This document shows positions 17,365 through 25,389 of a stretch of DNA of 64,000 nucleotides, piece by piece. The stretch covers positions 2,480,001 to 2,544,000 of the forward strand of contig CBDANJ010000008.1 of the NCBI GenBank assembly GCA_965197545.1, read 5' to 3'. The notes below the pieces were generated by a model. That model searched no databases. It saw only the letters and a program-made list of their open reading frames with translations, and was not told the origin of the DNA. The position numbers and the translations under genes are program-made. The DNA is from CATOSP01 sp965197545. GTDB taxonomy: Bacteria > Chloroflexota > Dehalococcoidia > Lucifugimonadales > UBA3495. The number at the start of each line of letters is the position of its first letter. Positions within the stretch are counted from its first letter, which is position 1.

Positions 17365-17521
17365 ATCCAGCACGATCATGGGATGGTGCTGCGGTTGAAC
17401 AGGTAAACACGGTCTTGCGAGTCGGTAACGTTTCCGTCTGCCCCAGGGTCCATCCATCCGGCAGCTTCGCCCAGTCCTACACCAGTTTGTAGGTGTACTT
17501 CCCGGATCCTACCGTTGTCAT
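17365..17521 (-). pseudogene. Broken 5' copy of NHL beta-propeller gene 1
   Basis: This fragment aligns with the start of the gene at 15845-16723, including the GGAGGTAGCGCTATT ribosome site up to about 17541. It encodes MTTVGSGKYTYKLV, then a TAG where the parent has Glu, then DWAKLPDGWTLGQT and a one-base deletion. Homology stops at about 17365, just before the HEPN-like gene. It is non-functional and marks a duplication around that gene. Confidence 0.85.
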
Positions 17522-17560
17522 AATAGCGCTACCTCCTGATTGAGTAGACACCCGAAATTG

Positions 17561-18007
17561 TCATTTACTTGGAGGCGGCCAGATACATCTGGCGCTGAGG
17601 TCATCATCGTCAAATTCATAGACTTCCACGTTCATGGGTATGAAATGTCCGTACCGACGCACATATTGCTCTGCGAACGTCTCTGGGTTCTTCTTGCCAG
17701 CCTTTTCAGTTTTCCACAGAAACAACTTCTTGACGAGGTATGATTCTGGGGTCGCCATGAAATACAGCATCGCCTCGTTAACTGTGGCATGTTTACCGTT
17801 TGGGTCTCCTCCGCTAGGAAGCCAATTGTAAGCTTTGCACTCGACTAATAGAGTCTCATTACCCCAATCAAATTCGTGCGGCTTATTATATAAGCCGTTC
17901 ATGCTTACTCTGACAGTGGGCGTAGAAATAACCTTGAGCCCACTGTCCTTGAGGAACCGTCCGATCATTTTTTCGAATGCGGAGCCTGTAGGTGGGTTAC
18001 GGCTCAT
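17561..18007 (-). CDS. PD-(D/E)xK nuclease-like protein
   Basis: A 148-residue protein with a restriction-endonuclease-like core: FEKMIGRFLKDSGLKV as the first helix, HEFDWGNETLLVECKAYNW as the acidic strand plus E-x-K motif, then a helix with NEAMLYFM. The Asp in EFDWG and the Glu/Lys in VECK would bind metal and cut nucleic acid. The frame allows a GTG at 18019 that would overlap the stop of the selenoprotein gene by one base; ATG 18007 is preferred because GGGGGA lies upstream. It follows the selenoprotein gene directly and may be co-transcribed. Low GC compared with neighbours suggests transfer. Confidence 0.6.
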   Translation of the reverse strand: MSRNPPTGSAFEKMIGRFLKDSGLKVISTPTVRVSMNGLYNKPHEFDWGNETLLVECKAYNWLPSGGDPNGKHATVNEAMLYFMATPESYLVKKLFLWKTEKAGKKNPETFAEQYVRRYGHFIPMNVEVYEFDDDDLSARCIWPPPSK

Positions 18008-18018
18008 CCATTCCCCCA

Positions 18019-18582
18019 CTAATTGGTCAGTGCGGTTACTATCTGCCCCTCGGCCTCGGAGGCCCGCTGCATTACCCCGTCGGGCTTCAGTCCGCCCAAA
18101 GGGTGGGGAATGACCACCGGCTGGAACCCCTCGCGTCCCAGCATACGGGCGTGGAGGTGCGCCGAGTCTATGAACGGGCCGGTGCAGATCACTACCGTAG
18201 GGATTCCGCGGTTCTCCAGGGTCATTGCGTCATGCACACTGCATGAAGTACAGGACCCTCAATCCGCGATGGCTGTAACCACGAAGTCGCATCGGGCGGC
18301 CAGGGTGTCGATGACGCTGTCGGCAGCGGGCCTTGAGTAGATGAACTTGTCAACGACCACCGTGTCGCTGAGCTCGAATTGTTTGTCCAGCAACTCCCTT
18401 ACGCTCATAAGCAGGGCGTCGGCGTTGCCCTTCCGGTTGCCCAGGAACCCCCCCACCTTCCCTTGCAAGCCAGTGAGTCGGTTCGCAGGACGCCACCGGT
18501 GCAGCGCCTCTTCGTCTATGGGGGCGAGAATGTCCATCTCGCGCAGCCGTTCCCGGATTCCGGGGGCGGGCATTCTGACCAT
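18019..18582 (-). CDS. UGSC-family selenoprotein (in-frame UGA read as selenocysteine)
   Basis: Two consecutive reading segments join through one in-frame TGA at 18259-18261, giving a 187-residue protein with selenocysteine at about residue 108 in the sequence ADUGSCTSCSVHDA. The motif U-G-S-C matches the UGSC selenoprotein family, reported from marine metagenomes, in which Cys can replace Sec in some members. Both sides of the UGA are conserved-looking protein (VVVDKFIYSRP before, GIPTVVICTGPF after), so the gene is not decayed. A SECIS-like hairpin follows the UGA at once. An AAGGAGG site lies six bases before ATG 18582. Its partner gene ends 22 bases upstream. The role is unknown; the U/Cys cluster suggests thiol or selenol redox or reductase chemistry. 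Confidence 0.85.
18219..18258 (-). promoter_or_regulatory. SECIS-like hairpin after the UGA codon
   Basis: Directly after the UGA the transcript can pair GGGUC (18258-18254) with GACCC (18223-18219). Inside, UCAUGCA (18246-18240) pairs perfectly with UGCAUGA (18236-18230) around a GUG loop. The apical loop begins 19 bases after the UGA and starts with G. Bacterial SECIS elements have an apical stem at this distance with a G in the first loop positions. SelB binding is inferred. Confidence 0.7.
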
Positions 18583-18604
18583 GCTAACCTCCTTGGCTGA
18601 TGTC

Positions 18605-19639
18605 TTAGGGGAGTTGAATCTTCTTGATTACCAGCCTCGAGCCCCAGCCCGGAATGTATGCCGAGTGAGGGCCGCCAGGGCCGCCGGCGACCATGATGTT
18701 GATGTCTTCGGGACGCCTGACCACGGGAACTCGCTGGGAATCGTCGGACGGATCGATGAACTTGGGCCACAGGAAGCCCCTGTTTGAGTCTCCCTGGGGT
18801 GGTCCGCCGTGCCGCAGCACGGACACCGGCTTCCGGGCGTGCTCAAAGATGAACGAACGGATGTCGCGTTTGTTCCAACCGTTGGAGGCCAACATCCGGG
18901 CGTGTTCCGGTCCAAGCACCACCAGGGTGCTGCCCATGACGTACATCTGCACGTTGCCCAGGGTGCACATGGTGTCCGACAGGACCGCGAGGAAGTCCCT
19001 GGGCTCGGCGGCGTGGTACATGATGTTGTGGGGCGCTTCTCCGGGAAACACGGCCACGGTGCTGTCGGTCGGGTCGAAACCCGCTTCGACGTGAAAGGGC
19101 TCCCAGGGGTTGGCGTCCTCGAATTCAGCGGCGCAGTAGGTGTAGCTGCCGGGATGGCCGAAAGTTGACTTGTTGGTCTCTCCCGGAATCGCACCTCCCA
19201 GGTTGACCAACGCCAGCTTGACTGCGCGGCCGATGGTGGCGTTGGCGCGCCAGCCCTGGCCAAAGCAGTTGTACCCGGAATTGATCTTCAAGTCCCTAGA
19301 CAGCGGGCCGTTGACGATGACCAATGGGGTGTGTATGCCGGTGGAGCACTGGACTCCGCGAAGGTTGAACCGGTCGTCCACCATCGCTTCGATGGCGGTG
19401 ATGATTACCGGCATGTGCTCCGGCAAGCAACCGGCCATGACAGCATTGGCCGCCACGCGCTCGACGGTGGCCTTTCCGCCCAGAGGCGGCACCTCGGCGA
19501 TCAGCTCGGCGGCGTCCCGCTGGGTGTAATCGACGAACCTCTGGACCAGGTCCCCGGTGGGCGGCACCACAGGGAGCCCGTCGGTCCAACCGGACTCGAA
19601 CATTAACTCAATTGCGTCGGAAATTGACTGAGTGGACAT
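18605..19639 (-). CDS. Conserved partner protein of the UGSC selenoprotein
   Basis: A 344-residue soluble protein encoded just upstream of the selenoprotein gene, with a 22-base gap that holds the selenoprotein's ribosome site. Its N-terminus, SDAIELMFESGWTDGLPVVPPT, and later segments such as TPLVIVNGPLSRDLKINSGYN, GHPGSYTYCAAE and VMGSTLVVLGPEHARMLA look strongly constrained, but I cannot name a family function. Several Cys are scattered rather than clustered. The two-gene arrangement suggests subunits of one enzyme. The spacer upstream has a possible TATCAT box four bases from the ATG, too close for a certain promoter call. Confidence 0.72.
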   Translation of the reverse strand: MSTQSISDAIELMFESGWTDGLPVVPPTGDLVQRFVDYTQRDAAELIAEVPPLGGKATVERVAANAVMAGCLPEHMPVIITAIEAMVDDRFNLRGVQCSTGIHTPLVIVNGPLSRDLKINSGYNCFGQGWRANATIGRAVKLALVNLGGAIPGETNKSTFGHPGSYTYCAAEFEDANPWEPFHVEAGFDPTDSTVAVFPGEAPHNIMYHAAEPRDFLAVLSDTMCTLGNVQMYVMGSTLVVLGPEHARMLASNGWNKRDIRSFIFEHARKPVSVLRHGGPPQGDSNRGFLWPKFIDPSDDSQRVPVVRRPEDINIMVAGGPGGPHSAYIPGWGSRLVIKKIQLP

Positions 19640-19856
19640 GGCTATGATAAGCGCCTATTTCCTGGAGTGGCCAACGGGATTAAACGGCGGTCGAACTGGA
19701 ACGAGTGTAAGTCGGGCCCTCAGACCTGTCAACGCAGGGTCATATTGTTCAAGGAATGGACGAGGTCAAATCTATCGGGGACAAGGAAGGGTCTCCGACA
19801 TGCGCGCCGGGTGTATACTAGCCTCTACACAACGATTCAGCGTCATCGTGTTTCCC

Positions 19857-20531
19857 ATGACCACTATCAACAACATAGAAGACTTGATCCGGCTTCTGGA
19901 CGAAAACCCGGAGTGGGCCGAAGCGCTTCGAGCGCGGGTCCTCACCCGGGAATTGCTGGAGGTCCCCCAGACACTCGCCAGGTTCATCGAGTCTGCCAAC
20001 ACCCGGTTTGATCGCCTGGAAACGGATGTCTCGCAGCTCAAAGAGGACGTGGCAGTCTTGAAAGGAGACGTGGCGGGAATGAAGGTTGATGTAGGGTATC
20101 TGAAGGGTGTCGCGCTCGAGACGTCTCTTCACCGAAAGATAATCCCCCGCGTGAGTCAGAGATTCGGGCTGCGGCGGGCCCAGATCGTGATAAGTCCGGT
20201 CCAAGGCATTCAGCCGGAATTCCGGGATGCAATCGAAGACGCGATGGACCGCGGCGCCATCGACGGAGAGCGGATGCACCGTGTTTTCCTCACCGACCTC
20301 ATCCTGAGGGGGGTTAGCCAGGAGAGCCGCACTCCTTTGTGGGTAGCTGTAGAAGCTTCCCACAAGGTCCGCGAGGCCGACATAGGCCGGGCCGTAGAGA
20401 CTGCGAATATCCTAGAAGCGGTTTTCGGGGAATCGTCGGTTGCCGCCGTGGTTGGTCTGGAGATCGACCCCGAAGACCTGCGGCGAACTGACGAAGCGGA
20501 CGTTGTGTATTTCGAGTTTACGCCAGAATAG
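19857..20531 (+). CDS. Coiled-coil protein of unknown function
   Basis: A 224-residue protein. Residues about 1-45 are helical (IEDLIRLLDENPEWAEALRARVLTREL, quoted in part as NPEWAEALRARVL). Residues 45-85 form a coiled coil of heptads RFDRLETDVSQLKEDVAVLK. A mixed alpha/beta C-terminal domain follows (HRKIIPRVSQRFGLRRAQIV, later VVGLEIDPEDLRR), which may be PD-(D/E)xK-like: it ends VEASHKVREADIGRAVE. Proteins of this layout are common in Chloroflexota, often near mobile regions; the function is unknown. The start at 19857 is the first Met of the conserved part, without a strong ribosome site. The 217-base spacer upstream is shared with the divergent UGSC operon. Confidence 0.65.
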   Translation: MTTINNIEDLIRLLDENPEWAEALRARVLTRELLEVPQTLARFIESANTRFDRLETDVSQLKEDVAVLKGDVAGMKVDVGYLKGVALETSLHRKIIPRVSQRFGLRRAQIVISPVQGIQPEFRDAIEDAMDRGAIDGERMHRVFLTDLILRGVSQESRTPLWVAVEASHKVREADIGRAVETANILEAVFGESSVAAVVGLEIDPEDLRRTDEADVVYFEFTPE

Positions 20532-20580
20532 CGGGAGAAACATCTCCGGCTCACCGATTGAGGCTTTATGGAGGGCTTTC

Positions 20581-21000
20581 ATGTACGACAAACCGATGCT
20601 TAGCTTGGACCAAGTCCGCCGGGCCATGAACGCCATGCTGGACAAGGCGCTGCAGGAGCCGGACCGGCCGGTGGCTATTGCCGTAGTGGACGACGCGGGC
20701 AACCTGCTCAACTACGCCCGCATGGACGGTTGCCGCACCAACCCCCAGACCTTTGCCGTCCGCAAGGCTTACACTTCCGCGTTGTCCGGGGCCGATTCGG
20801 CGGTATACGCCGAACGGTTGAAGAGTCAGGGCCGCACCGTGGCCGACATGGGCAACCCTAACCTAGTGTCCGCCCAGGGCGCGGTGGTGGTGCTCCACCC
20901 CTCCACCGGCGCGGTGCTCGGGGCTATTGGCGTAAGTGGTCTTGCCGCCCAGGAGGACGAAGACTTGTCCCGGCTGGGTATGGAGGCGCTGGGTCTGTAA
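20581..21000 (+). CDS. GlcG/HbpS-like heme-binding family protein (DUF336)
   Basis: A 139-residue protein of the GlcG/HbpS family: AMLDKALQEPDRPVAIAVVDDAGNLL, in part PVAIAVVDDAGNLL, then ARMDGC, ADMGNP and GAIGVSGLAAQEDEDLSRLG. Relatives bind heme or cobalamin-like ligands, or act beside oxidoreductases. A GGAGG lies five bases before ATG 20581. The frame continues upstream but without homology. It is followed after 25 bases by the deacetylase gene and may be co-transcribed with it. Confidence 0.85.
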   Translation: MYDKPMLSLDQVRRAMNAMLDKALQEPDRPVAIAVVDDAGNLLNYARMDGCRTNPQTFAVRKAYTSALSGADSAVYAERLKSQGRTVADMGNPNLVSAQGAVVVLHPSTGAVLGAIGVSGLAAQEDEDLSRLGMEALGL

Positions 21001-21025
21001 CAGCCGTTCGGCAATAGGAGGCGTC

Positions 21026-21888
21026 GTGCCCAATCCCAGGTCTGATTACTCGAACATATTCGAGCGTCCTAAACTCGCGTTGCCGGACAACGCCCGCATC
21101 GCGGTCTGGGTGATCATCAACGTGGAAGAATGGGACATCAACGAGCCCATGGCCCGCACGATTCTCCCAGTCCCCCAGGGGCGCAGCGTGGTGCCGGACA
21201 TCCCAAATTACGCCTGGTATGACTACGGTATGAGGGTGGGTTTCTGGCGATTGAAACGGGTGCTGGACCACCACGGAATCCCGGCGACGGTCAGCCTCAA
21301 CGCCGCTGTTTGCCACACCTATCCCCACCTGGTAGAGGAGTGCGTCAAGTCCGGTTGGGAACTATTGGGCCACGGGTACCAGCAGCGGGTCCTAAATGCC
21401 GAGGCCGACCAACGGGATGTCATCCGCCGGTCGATCAGCACGATACAGGAGTTCTCTGGTTCGGCCCCCCGCGGCTGGATGGGCCCCGGACTCGCCGAGA
21501 CCCTGGACACCCCCGACATCCTGGCCGAGGAAGGGATCGAATACATCTGCGACTGGTGTAACGACGACCAGCCCTACCCCATGAAGGTCAGAGCGGCAGC
21601 CTGGTGTCGATTCCCTATACCCTGGAGTTGAACGACATCCCCATCTACGCCGTCCAGCACCACCGTTCGCCTGAGATTTTCGAACGCGCCCGCGACCAGT
21701 TCGACACGCTGTACAGAGAGGGGGCCGAAAGCGCCAGGGTGATGGCAATCTCGACCCATCCCTACATCACGGGAGTCCCGCATCGAGCCAAGTATTTCGA
21801 CATGATATTCGACTACATTCAGCAGTTCGAAGGCGCAGTGTTTATGACGGGTAGCCAGATACTTGACTGGTACCATTCTGTCACGTAA
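21026..21888 (+). pseudogene. Polysaccharide deacetylase family gene with a frameshift
   Basis: The first part (GTG 21026, with TAGGAGG upstream) encodes a NodB-type or PuuE-like deacetylase: VWVIINVEEWDINEP, WYDYGMRVGFWRLKRVLDHHGIPAT, then GWELLGHGYQQ and GWMGPGLAETLDTPDILAEEG. Near 21590 the frame jumps: MKVR continues as AAAWCRF in one frame, while the expected SGSLVSIPYTLELND continues in the other. One base seems to be missing in gtcagagcggc. The second frame then runs normally to 21888. Either the gene is inactivated or the base is a sequence error. A full-length relative is at 35822-36637. Confidence 0.8.
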
Positions 21889-21918
21889 TGCCATTCCACA
21901 CGTCAGGGGAAATTCAGG

Positions 21919-23337
21919 ATGGTGGTATTGGCGTTAGTTGGCAATCTGCGGACCATCCAGACGTTAGGTGGGTGGTGGGGCCGCTGGCGGGTCATGGCGT
22001 GGTTGCTCGGGGCCGCATTGGTCTTTGCTTGCTCCCCTGAGCCAACCGCCTCGCCGGTGCCCACGAATGTTCCGACAGCCGTTCCCGCCCCCACGCCGAC
22101 GCCAAGGCCAACGGCTACACCTACTCCTACCGCGACGCCGACAGCCGTTCCCGCCCCCACGCTGACGCCAAGGCCAACGGCTACACCCGCTCCTACCGCG
22201 ACGCCTACCCCCATACCTCAAAAGACCTTTACAGGCACGATTGAGGAGTTGGAATATACCATCAACCTTCCGGAAGTCTGGCTCCAAACGTCGAAACGCG
22301 GATACAGTCGAAGCAGCCCTTGGGGTCGCCTTTGGGTCAAGCCAAGCGGCTCAGGGTGCAGCGGAACGCTGAAGCAACACGCCGAGGCGATCCGGGATAG
22401 CTTGGAGCAGGAAGTGCGGGAACGGTGGCCTTCGTATTCATTGTTTGAGTTGACTTCCTTTGGAGAAGTTCAGACAGGCGGGCAAGATTTCTATGAAATA
22501 ACGTACCGTATGCGGGAGAGTCCTGAATACTGTGTTGTCGATGTATCCGAGCGACTCGCCGCATCCGAGACTTGGTATGACGCCTTGCAGGCAGTTCGAG
22601 TAATAAGCTGGATGTGCGAGGGGGACGTGAATTACCATAGCAGGGCAAGGGAGGCCATGCTTGATACCTTCCGAGCTACCTCCAAGTCCTCCGACTACTA
22701 CAAGCAGGCCCTCTTGGCCGATGGAGTCCTGATTAAGGCGACCGGCAAAGTAGACCCTGCGGCTTTGTCCGCAGCCGCAGATGTCGTTAGATGGATGCTG
22801 GACGGCAGGCAAGACATTGCTAAGTGTATGGCAAACGTTGGAGCTGCCATAGCTATAATTCCCAAGGATGAGTTTGTGACCGCGTTGCCCGAGTTCGCTC
22901 GCTTGAAAGGCCGTGCAGATTTCACAGGCCGGAATTATGATTCCTTCCAACTTCGAGGACTGGGGGCAGTGAAGGGTCAACCCGTATCGGCAACTTCCGA
23001 AGAGAACTTGCTCAGGCTTCCAGGAGATCTAAATCATTGGCACAACGTAACCGTTCACGAATTCGCTCACGCAATTCAAAACTTGTGCTTCACCCAAAAC
23101 GACCGCGAGAAGTGGAGTAATTTCCACGCAGAAGCTCTGCAAGACAACCTTTACCCCGGACAACACGCAATGGCTACTGTGTACGAGTTTTTCGCGGTGT
23201 TCAGCAGTTCCTATTTTGGCGTTACACCTGAATTGGGAAACCGCAATACGAGCAGGGGCATGATTAAGGCCGACTTTCCCGACATCTTCGAGTCCCTCAA
23301 GGAGATTTACGGGACGCCTGCTCCTATTCTACCGTGA
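21919..23337 (+). CDS. Lipoprotein with Thr/Pro stalk and zinc-peptidase motif
   Basis: A 472-residue surface lipoprotein. A hydrophobic segment ending in LVFAC puts the lipidated residue at Cys38. Residues about 43-105 are TPRPTATPTPTATPTAVPAP-like stalk repeats. The C-terminal half carries a gluzincin-type motif HEFAH at residues 380-384, with Glu423 in YEFFAVFSSSYFG as the likely third zinc ligand, as in anthrax-lethal-factor-like peptidases. It should cut peptides or proteins outside the cell. An alternative start at 21994 lacks positive charges before the signal, so 21919 (AGGGG upstream) is preferred. The next intact gene is downstream of an NHL remnant. Confidence 0.72.
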   Translation: MVVLALVGNLRTIQTLGGWWGRWRVMAWLLGAALVFACSPEPTASPVPTNVPTAVPAPTPTPRPTATPTPTATPTAVPAPTLTPRPTATPAPTATPTPIPQKTFTGTIEELEYTINLPEVWLQTSKRGYSRSSPWGRLWVKPSGSGCSGTLKQHAEAIRDSLEQEVRERWPSYSLFELTSFGEVQTGGQDFYEITYRMRESPEYCVVDVSERLAASETWYDALQAVRVISWMCEGDVNYHSRAREAMLDTFRATSKSSDYYKQALLADGVLIKATGKVDPAALSAAADVVRWMLDGRQDIAKCMANVGAAIAIIPKDEFVTALPEFARLKGRADFTGRNYDSFQLRGLGAVKGQPVSATSEENLLRLPGDLNHWHNVTVHEFAHAIQNLCFTQNDREKWSNFHAEALQDNLYPGQHAMATVYEFFAVFSSSYFGVTPELGNRNTSRGMIKADFPDIFESLKEIYGTPAPILP

Positions 23338-23440
23338 CACATGCCCATTTCAATGAATTCCTTTAGACACAATAGGTGTGACGAATCAATCCTCGTGAAA
23401 CTTCGTCTACTTCTCGGATGACGACCAAAGGAGCATACAC

Positions 23441-23506
23441 ATGGCATACGAAGCGGGAATCATCACCACCATAGCCGGGACGGGGGAACGGGGTTGCTCC
23501 AGCTAA
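23441..23506 (+). pseudogene. 21-codon remnant of an NHL gene start
   Basis: After an AAAGGAG site, the frame reads MAYEAGIITTIAGTGERG and stops. This is the start of NHL gene 2 (MATYQPGIITTVAGTGESG at 24348). The remnant and the intact gene enclose a two-gene toxin-antitoxin-like module. It is too short to be a functional propeller. Confidence 0.75.
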
Positions 23507-23513
23507 GCGCGAG

Positions 23514-23837
23514 ATGAATTCCCGCCGCCAGTTAGCGTATGAGAAGTTACCCAAAGACCCACATTGGACTGAGAATAGGCGCGCCCGGTTGGGTAAACTC
23601 GGACTGACACCCGAAATCATCATGGAAACACTGGAGGCTCCGCACTATTCAACCGAGAGCGGATACCGGGGAAGAAATCATGCCTATTACAGGTACTATC
23701 TTCCGGGTTCCCCGGAGGCGGAAATCGCTGATGGGGCCATGGGAGGCGCCTGGTTTCGTGTAGTATTGAATGGAGAAGGCCATTTGCTCACGGCATTTCG
23801 GGATGTAAAAACGGAAGAAGCGGGAGGCTTGCAATGA
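23514..23837 (+). CDS. Toxin-like small protein (RelE/DUF4258-like, tentative)
   Basis: A 107-residue basic protein. The central and C-terminal part, HAYYRYYLPGS then GAWFRVVLNGEGHLLTAFRDV, has the strand-turn-strand look of RelE/ParE or DUF4258 toxins that end with an aromatic-rich beta-sheet. The N-terminus KDPHWTENRRARLGKLGLTPE is helical and basic. It overlaps the next gene by four bases (ATGA), a usual toxin-antitoxin layout. I do not claim a target. The module lies between an NHL remnant and an intact NHL gene. Confidence 0.5.
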   Translation: MNSRRQLAYEKLPKDPHWTENRRARLGKLGLTPEIIMETLEAPHYSTESGYRGRNHAYYRYYLPGSPEAEIADGAMGGAWFRVVLNGEGHLLTAFRDVKTEEAGGLQ

Positions 23838-24301
23838 TATCCGACACTGGCGGCGGCGGCAAATTTCCCGTCAAGAAAATGACCTATTATTCAAAGGGAG
23901 ACCTTTTCTTTCTGGCCAACGGGCTGCCTTCCGACTATGAAGAGGAGCTATATCCCGGATGCTCCGTGTCCTATGACCACAAAACAAGGCGTGTTGCCGA
24001 CGTAGCGTTTGATTCAGCCTCGGAACAATTGCTGCCTGTTTTAATGGGGGGCGACGCGCCACAACTCAGCGATAATGGCGGCAAATTCCCCAAACCGGAC
24101 ATAACCTATATTTCCGAGGACGACGTCCTATGGCTGCGCAACGGGTTTTCTACCGATAATGAGATGGAGCTATTTCCCGGTTGCGCCGTCTTCTTTGACG
24201 GCCAGACCGGGAATGTTTCGGGAATTCGGATTGATTCAGCCAAAGCTTTGCTGCTGCCCGTTCTGCTGGGAGATGAGGCGCGGCAACCCGGTGAAGGGTA
24301 A
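23834..24301 (+). CDS. Two-repeat DUF2283-like protein, likely antitoxin partner
   Basis: A 155-residue acidic protein made of two copies of a module of about 65 residues. The first contains MTYYSKGDLFFLANGLPSD and LYPGCSVSYD; the second ITYISEDDVLWLRNGFSTD and LFPGCAVFFD. Each ends with a run of the type SA-x-x-LLPVLxG. This resembles DUF2283, a small beta domain often encoded beside DUF4258-type toxins, here duplicated in tandem. It overlaps the upstream toxin-like gene by four bases. Role inferred from context and charge. Confidence 0.5.
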   Translation: MISDTGGGGKFPVKKMTYYSKGDLFFLANGLPSDYEEELYPGCSVSYDHKTRRVADVAFDSASEQLLPVLMGGDAPQLSDNGGKFPKPDITYISEDDVLWLRNGFSTDNEMELFPGCAVFFDGQTGNVSGIRIDSAKALLLPVLLGDEARQPGEG

Positions 24302-24347
24302 GACCGGCAGCCCCGGTAATTCTAAACCACCAATCGGGAGTGTGAAT

Positions 24348-25382
24348 ATGGCGACTTACCAACCCGGCATCATAACCACGGTCGCGGGTACCGGCGAGAG
24401 TGGCTACACTGGCGACGGCGGCCCAGCCAGCGAATGTCTTATGCGTGAACCATTCATGTGCGCCTTCGATTCCGAGGGCAACATGTTTGTGTCGGAGTCC
24501 CGCAACCACTGTGTCCGCCGTGTCGACGCTCAGACCGGATCGATCACCACCATTGCCGGGACGGGCGAGCTTGGCTATGCTGGGGATGGTGGGCCAGCGG
24601 TCCTCGCCCAGATAAGCGAGCCCTATAGCATTAGAATCGACCGGAACAACGACCTGTACATCGTTGACCGCCTAAACTGCGCTGTTCGCCGTGTTGAAGC
24701 GTCCACCGGCATCATAACCACCGTTGCCGGGACGGGCGAGGCGGGCTATAGCGGGGACGGCGGCCCGGGTGCCGCGGCGATGATGCGTGAGCCCAACGAC
24801 TGCTTCCTGGATGGGAGGGGCGGACTGTTGATAGCCGATATTCAAGACCAGCGTGTCCGCCGCCTCGACTTGGTCAGCGGCGTCATAACGACCTTCGCGG
24901 GCAACGGTGAGAAGGTGCGCGGAGGAGACGGTGGGCCAGCCGTCCAGGCCAGCATACTGGGGCCTCGCGCCGTGTGCATGGACAATCGGGGCAACACCTA
25001 TATCGCCGAGCGAGAAGGGAACGGGGTTCGCAGGGTCGATGCCAACGGTGTCATGTCCACTTTTGCCGGTACCGGTGAACGCGGTTACGAGGGTGACGGC
25101 GGTCTCGCCATCAACGCAACCTGGGGTGCTCCCAAGGCAATACGCTGCGACAGCCAAGGCAACATCATAGTGGTGGATACCGAGAACCACGCTGTTCGCC
25201 GGATCGACCCCGCATCTGGTATCGTCACCACCATAGCGGGCGGGCGGCTTGGTGGCGGGGGAGACGGCGGCCCGGCGACCGAAGCCGGGTTGGACCGGCC
25301 CCATGGGTGCGATCTGGACCAGGACGACAATCTATACATCGCGGACAGCAACAACCACCGCGTCAGGGTCGTTGGGTTGTAG
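24348..25382 (+). CDS. NHL-repeat beta-propeller protein 2
   Basis: A 344-residue protein of six nearly identical NHL blades of about 56 residues. Each has ITTVAGTGExGYxGDGGPA followed by an xEPxxxxxDxxGNLYIAD-like strand and NHxVRRVD. There is no signal peptide, so a cytoplasmic scaffold or ligand-binding role is likely. The ATG at 24348 follows GGGAG at a distance. The blades are so alike at DNA level that recombination is expected. A remnant of the same start is at 23441-23506, and its last 31 bases recur at 26177-26207. Confidence 0.85.
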   Translation: MATYQPGIITTVAGTGESGYTGDGGPASECLMREPFMCAFDSEGNMFVSESRNHCVRRVDAQTGSITTIAGTGELGYAGDGGPAVLAQISEPYSIRIDRNNDLYIVDRLNCAVRRVEASTGIITTVAGTGEAGYSGDGGPGAAAMMREPNDCFLDGRGGLLIADIQDQRVRRLDLVSGVITTFAGNGEKVRGGDGGPAVQASILGPRAVCMDNRGNTYIAEREGNGVRRVDANGVMSTFAGTGERGYEGDGGLAINATWGAPKAIRCDSQGNIIVVDTENHAVRRIDPASGIVTTIAGGRLGGGGDGGPATEAGLDRPHGCDLDQDDNLYIADSNNHRVRVVGL

Positions 25383-25389
25383 GCTACCC
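25359..25389 (+). repeat. 31-bp direct repeat, copy 1 (end of NHL gene 2)
   Basis: The last codons, the stop and seven following bases of NHL gene 2. An exact second copy is at 26177-26207. Together they flank the SLATT-like module of 787 bases. Confidence 0.9.

Noticed and set aside
17351..17410. A 20-residue N-terminal extension of the HEPN-like protein at 16814.
   Set aside because: These codons are a shifted frame of the NHL remnant, so the start at 17350 is more likely.
18259..18261. Reading the UGA in the UGSC gene as a simple inactivating stop.
   Set aside because: The UGA lies exactly in the U-G-S-C motif, both flanks look intact, and a SECIS-like hairpin follows. The selenocysteine reading is preferred.
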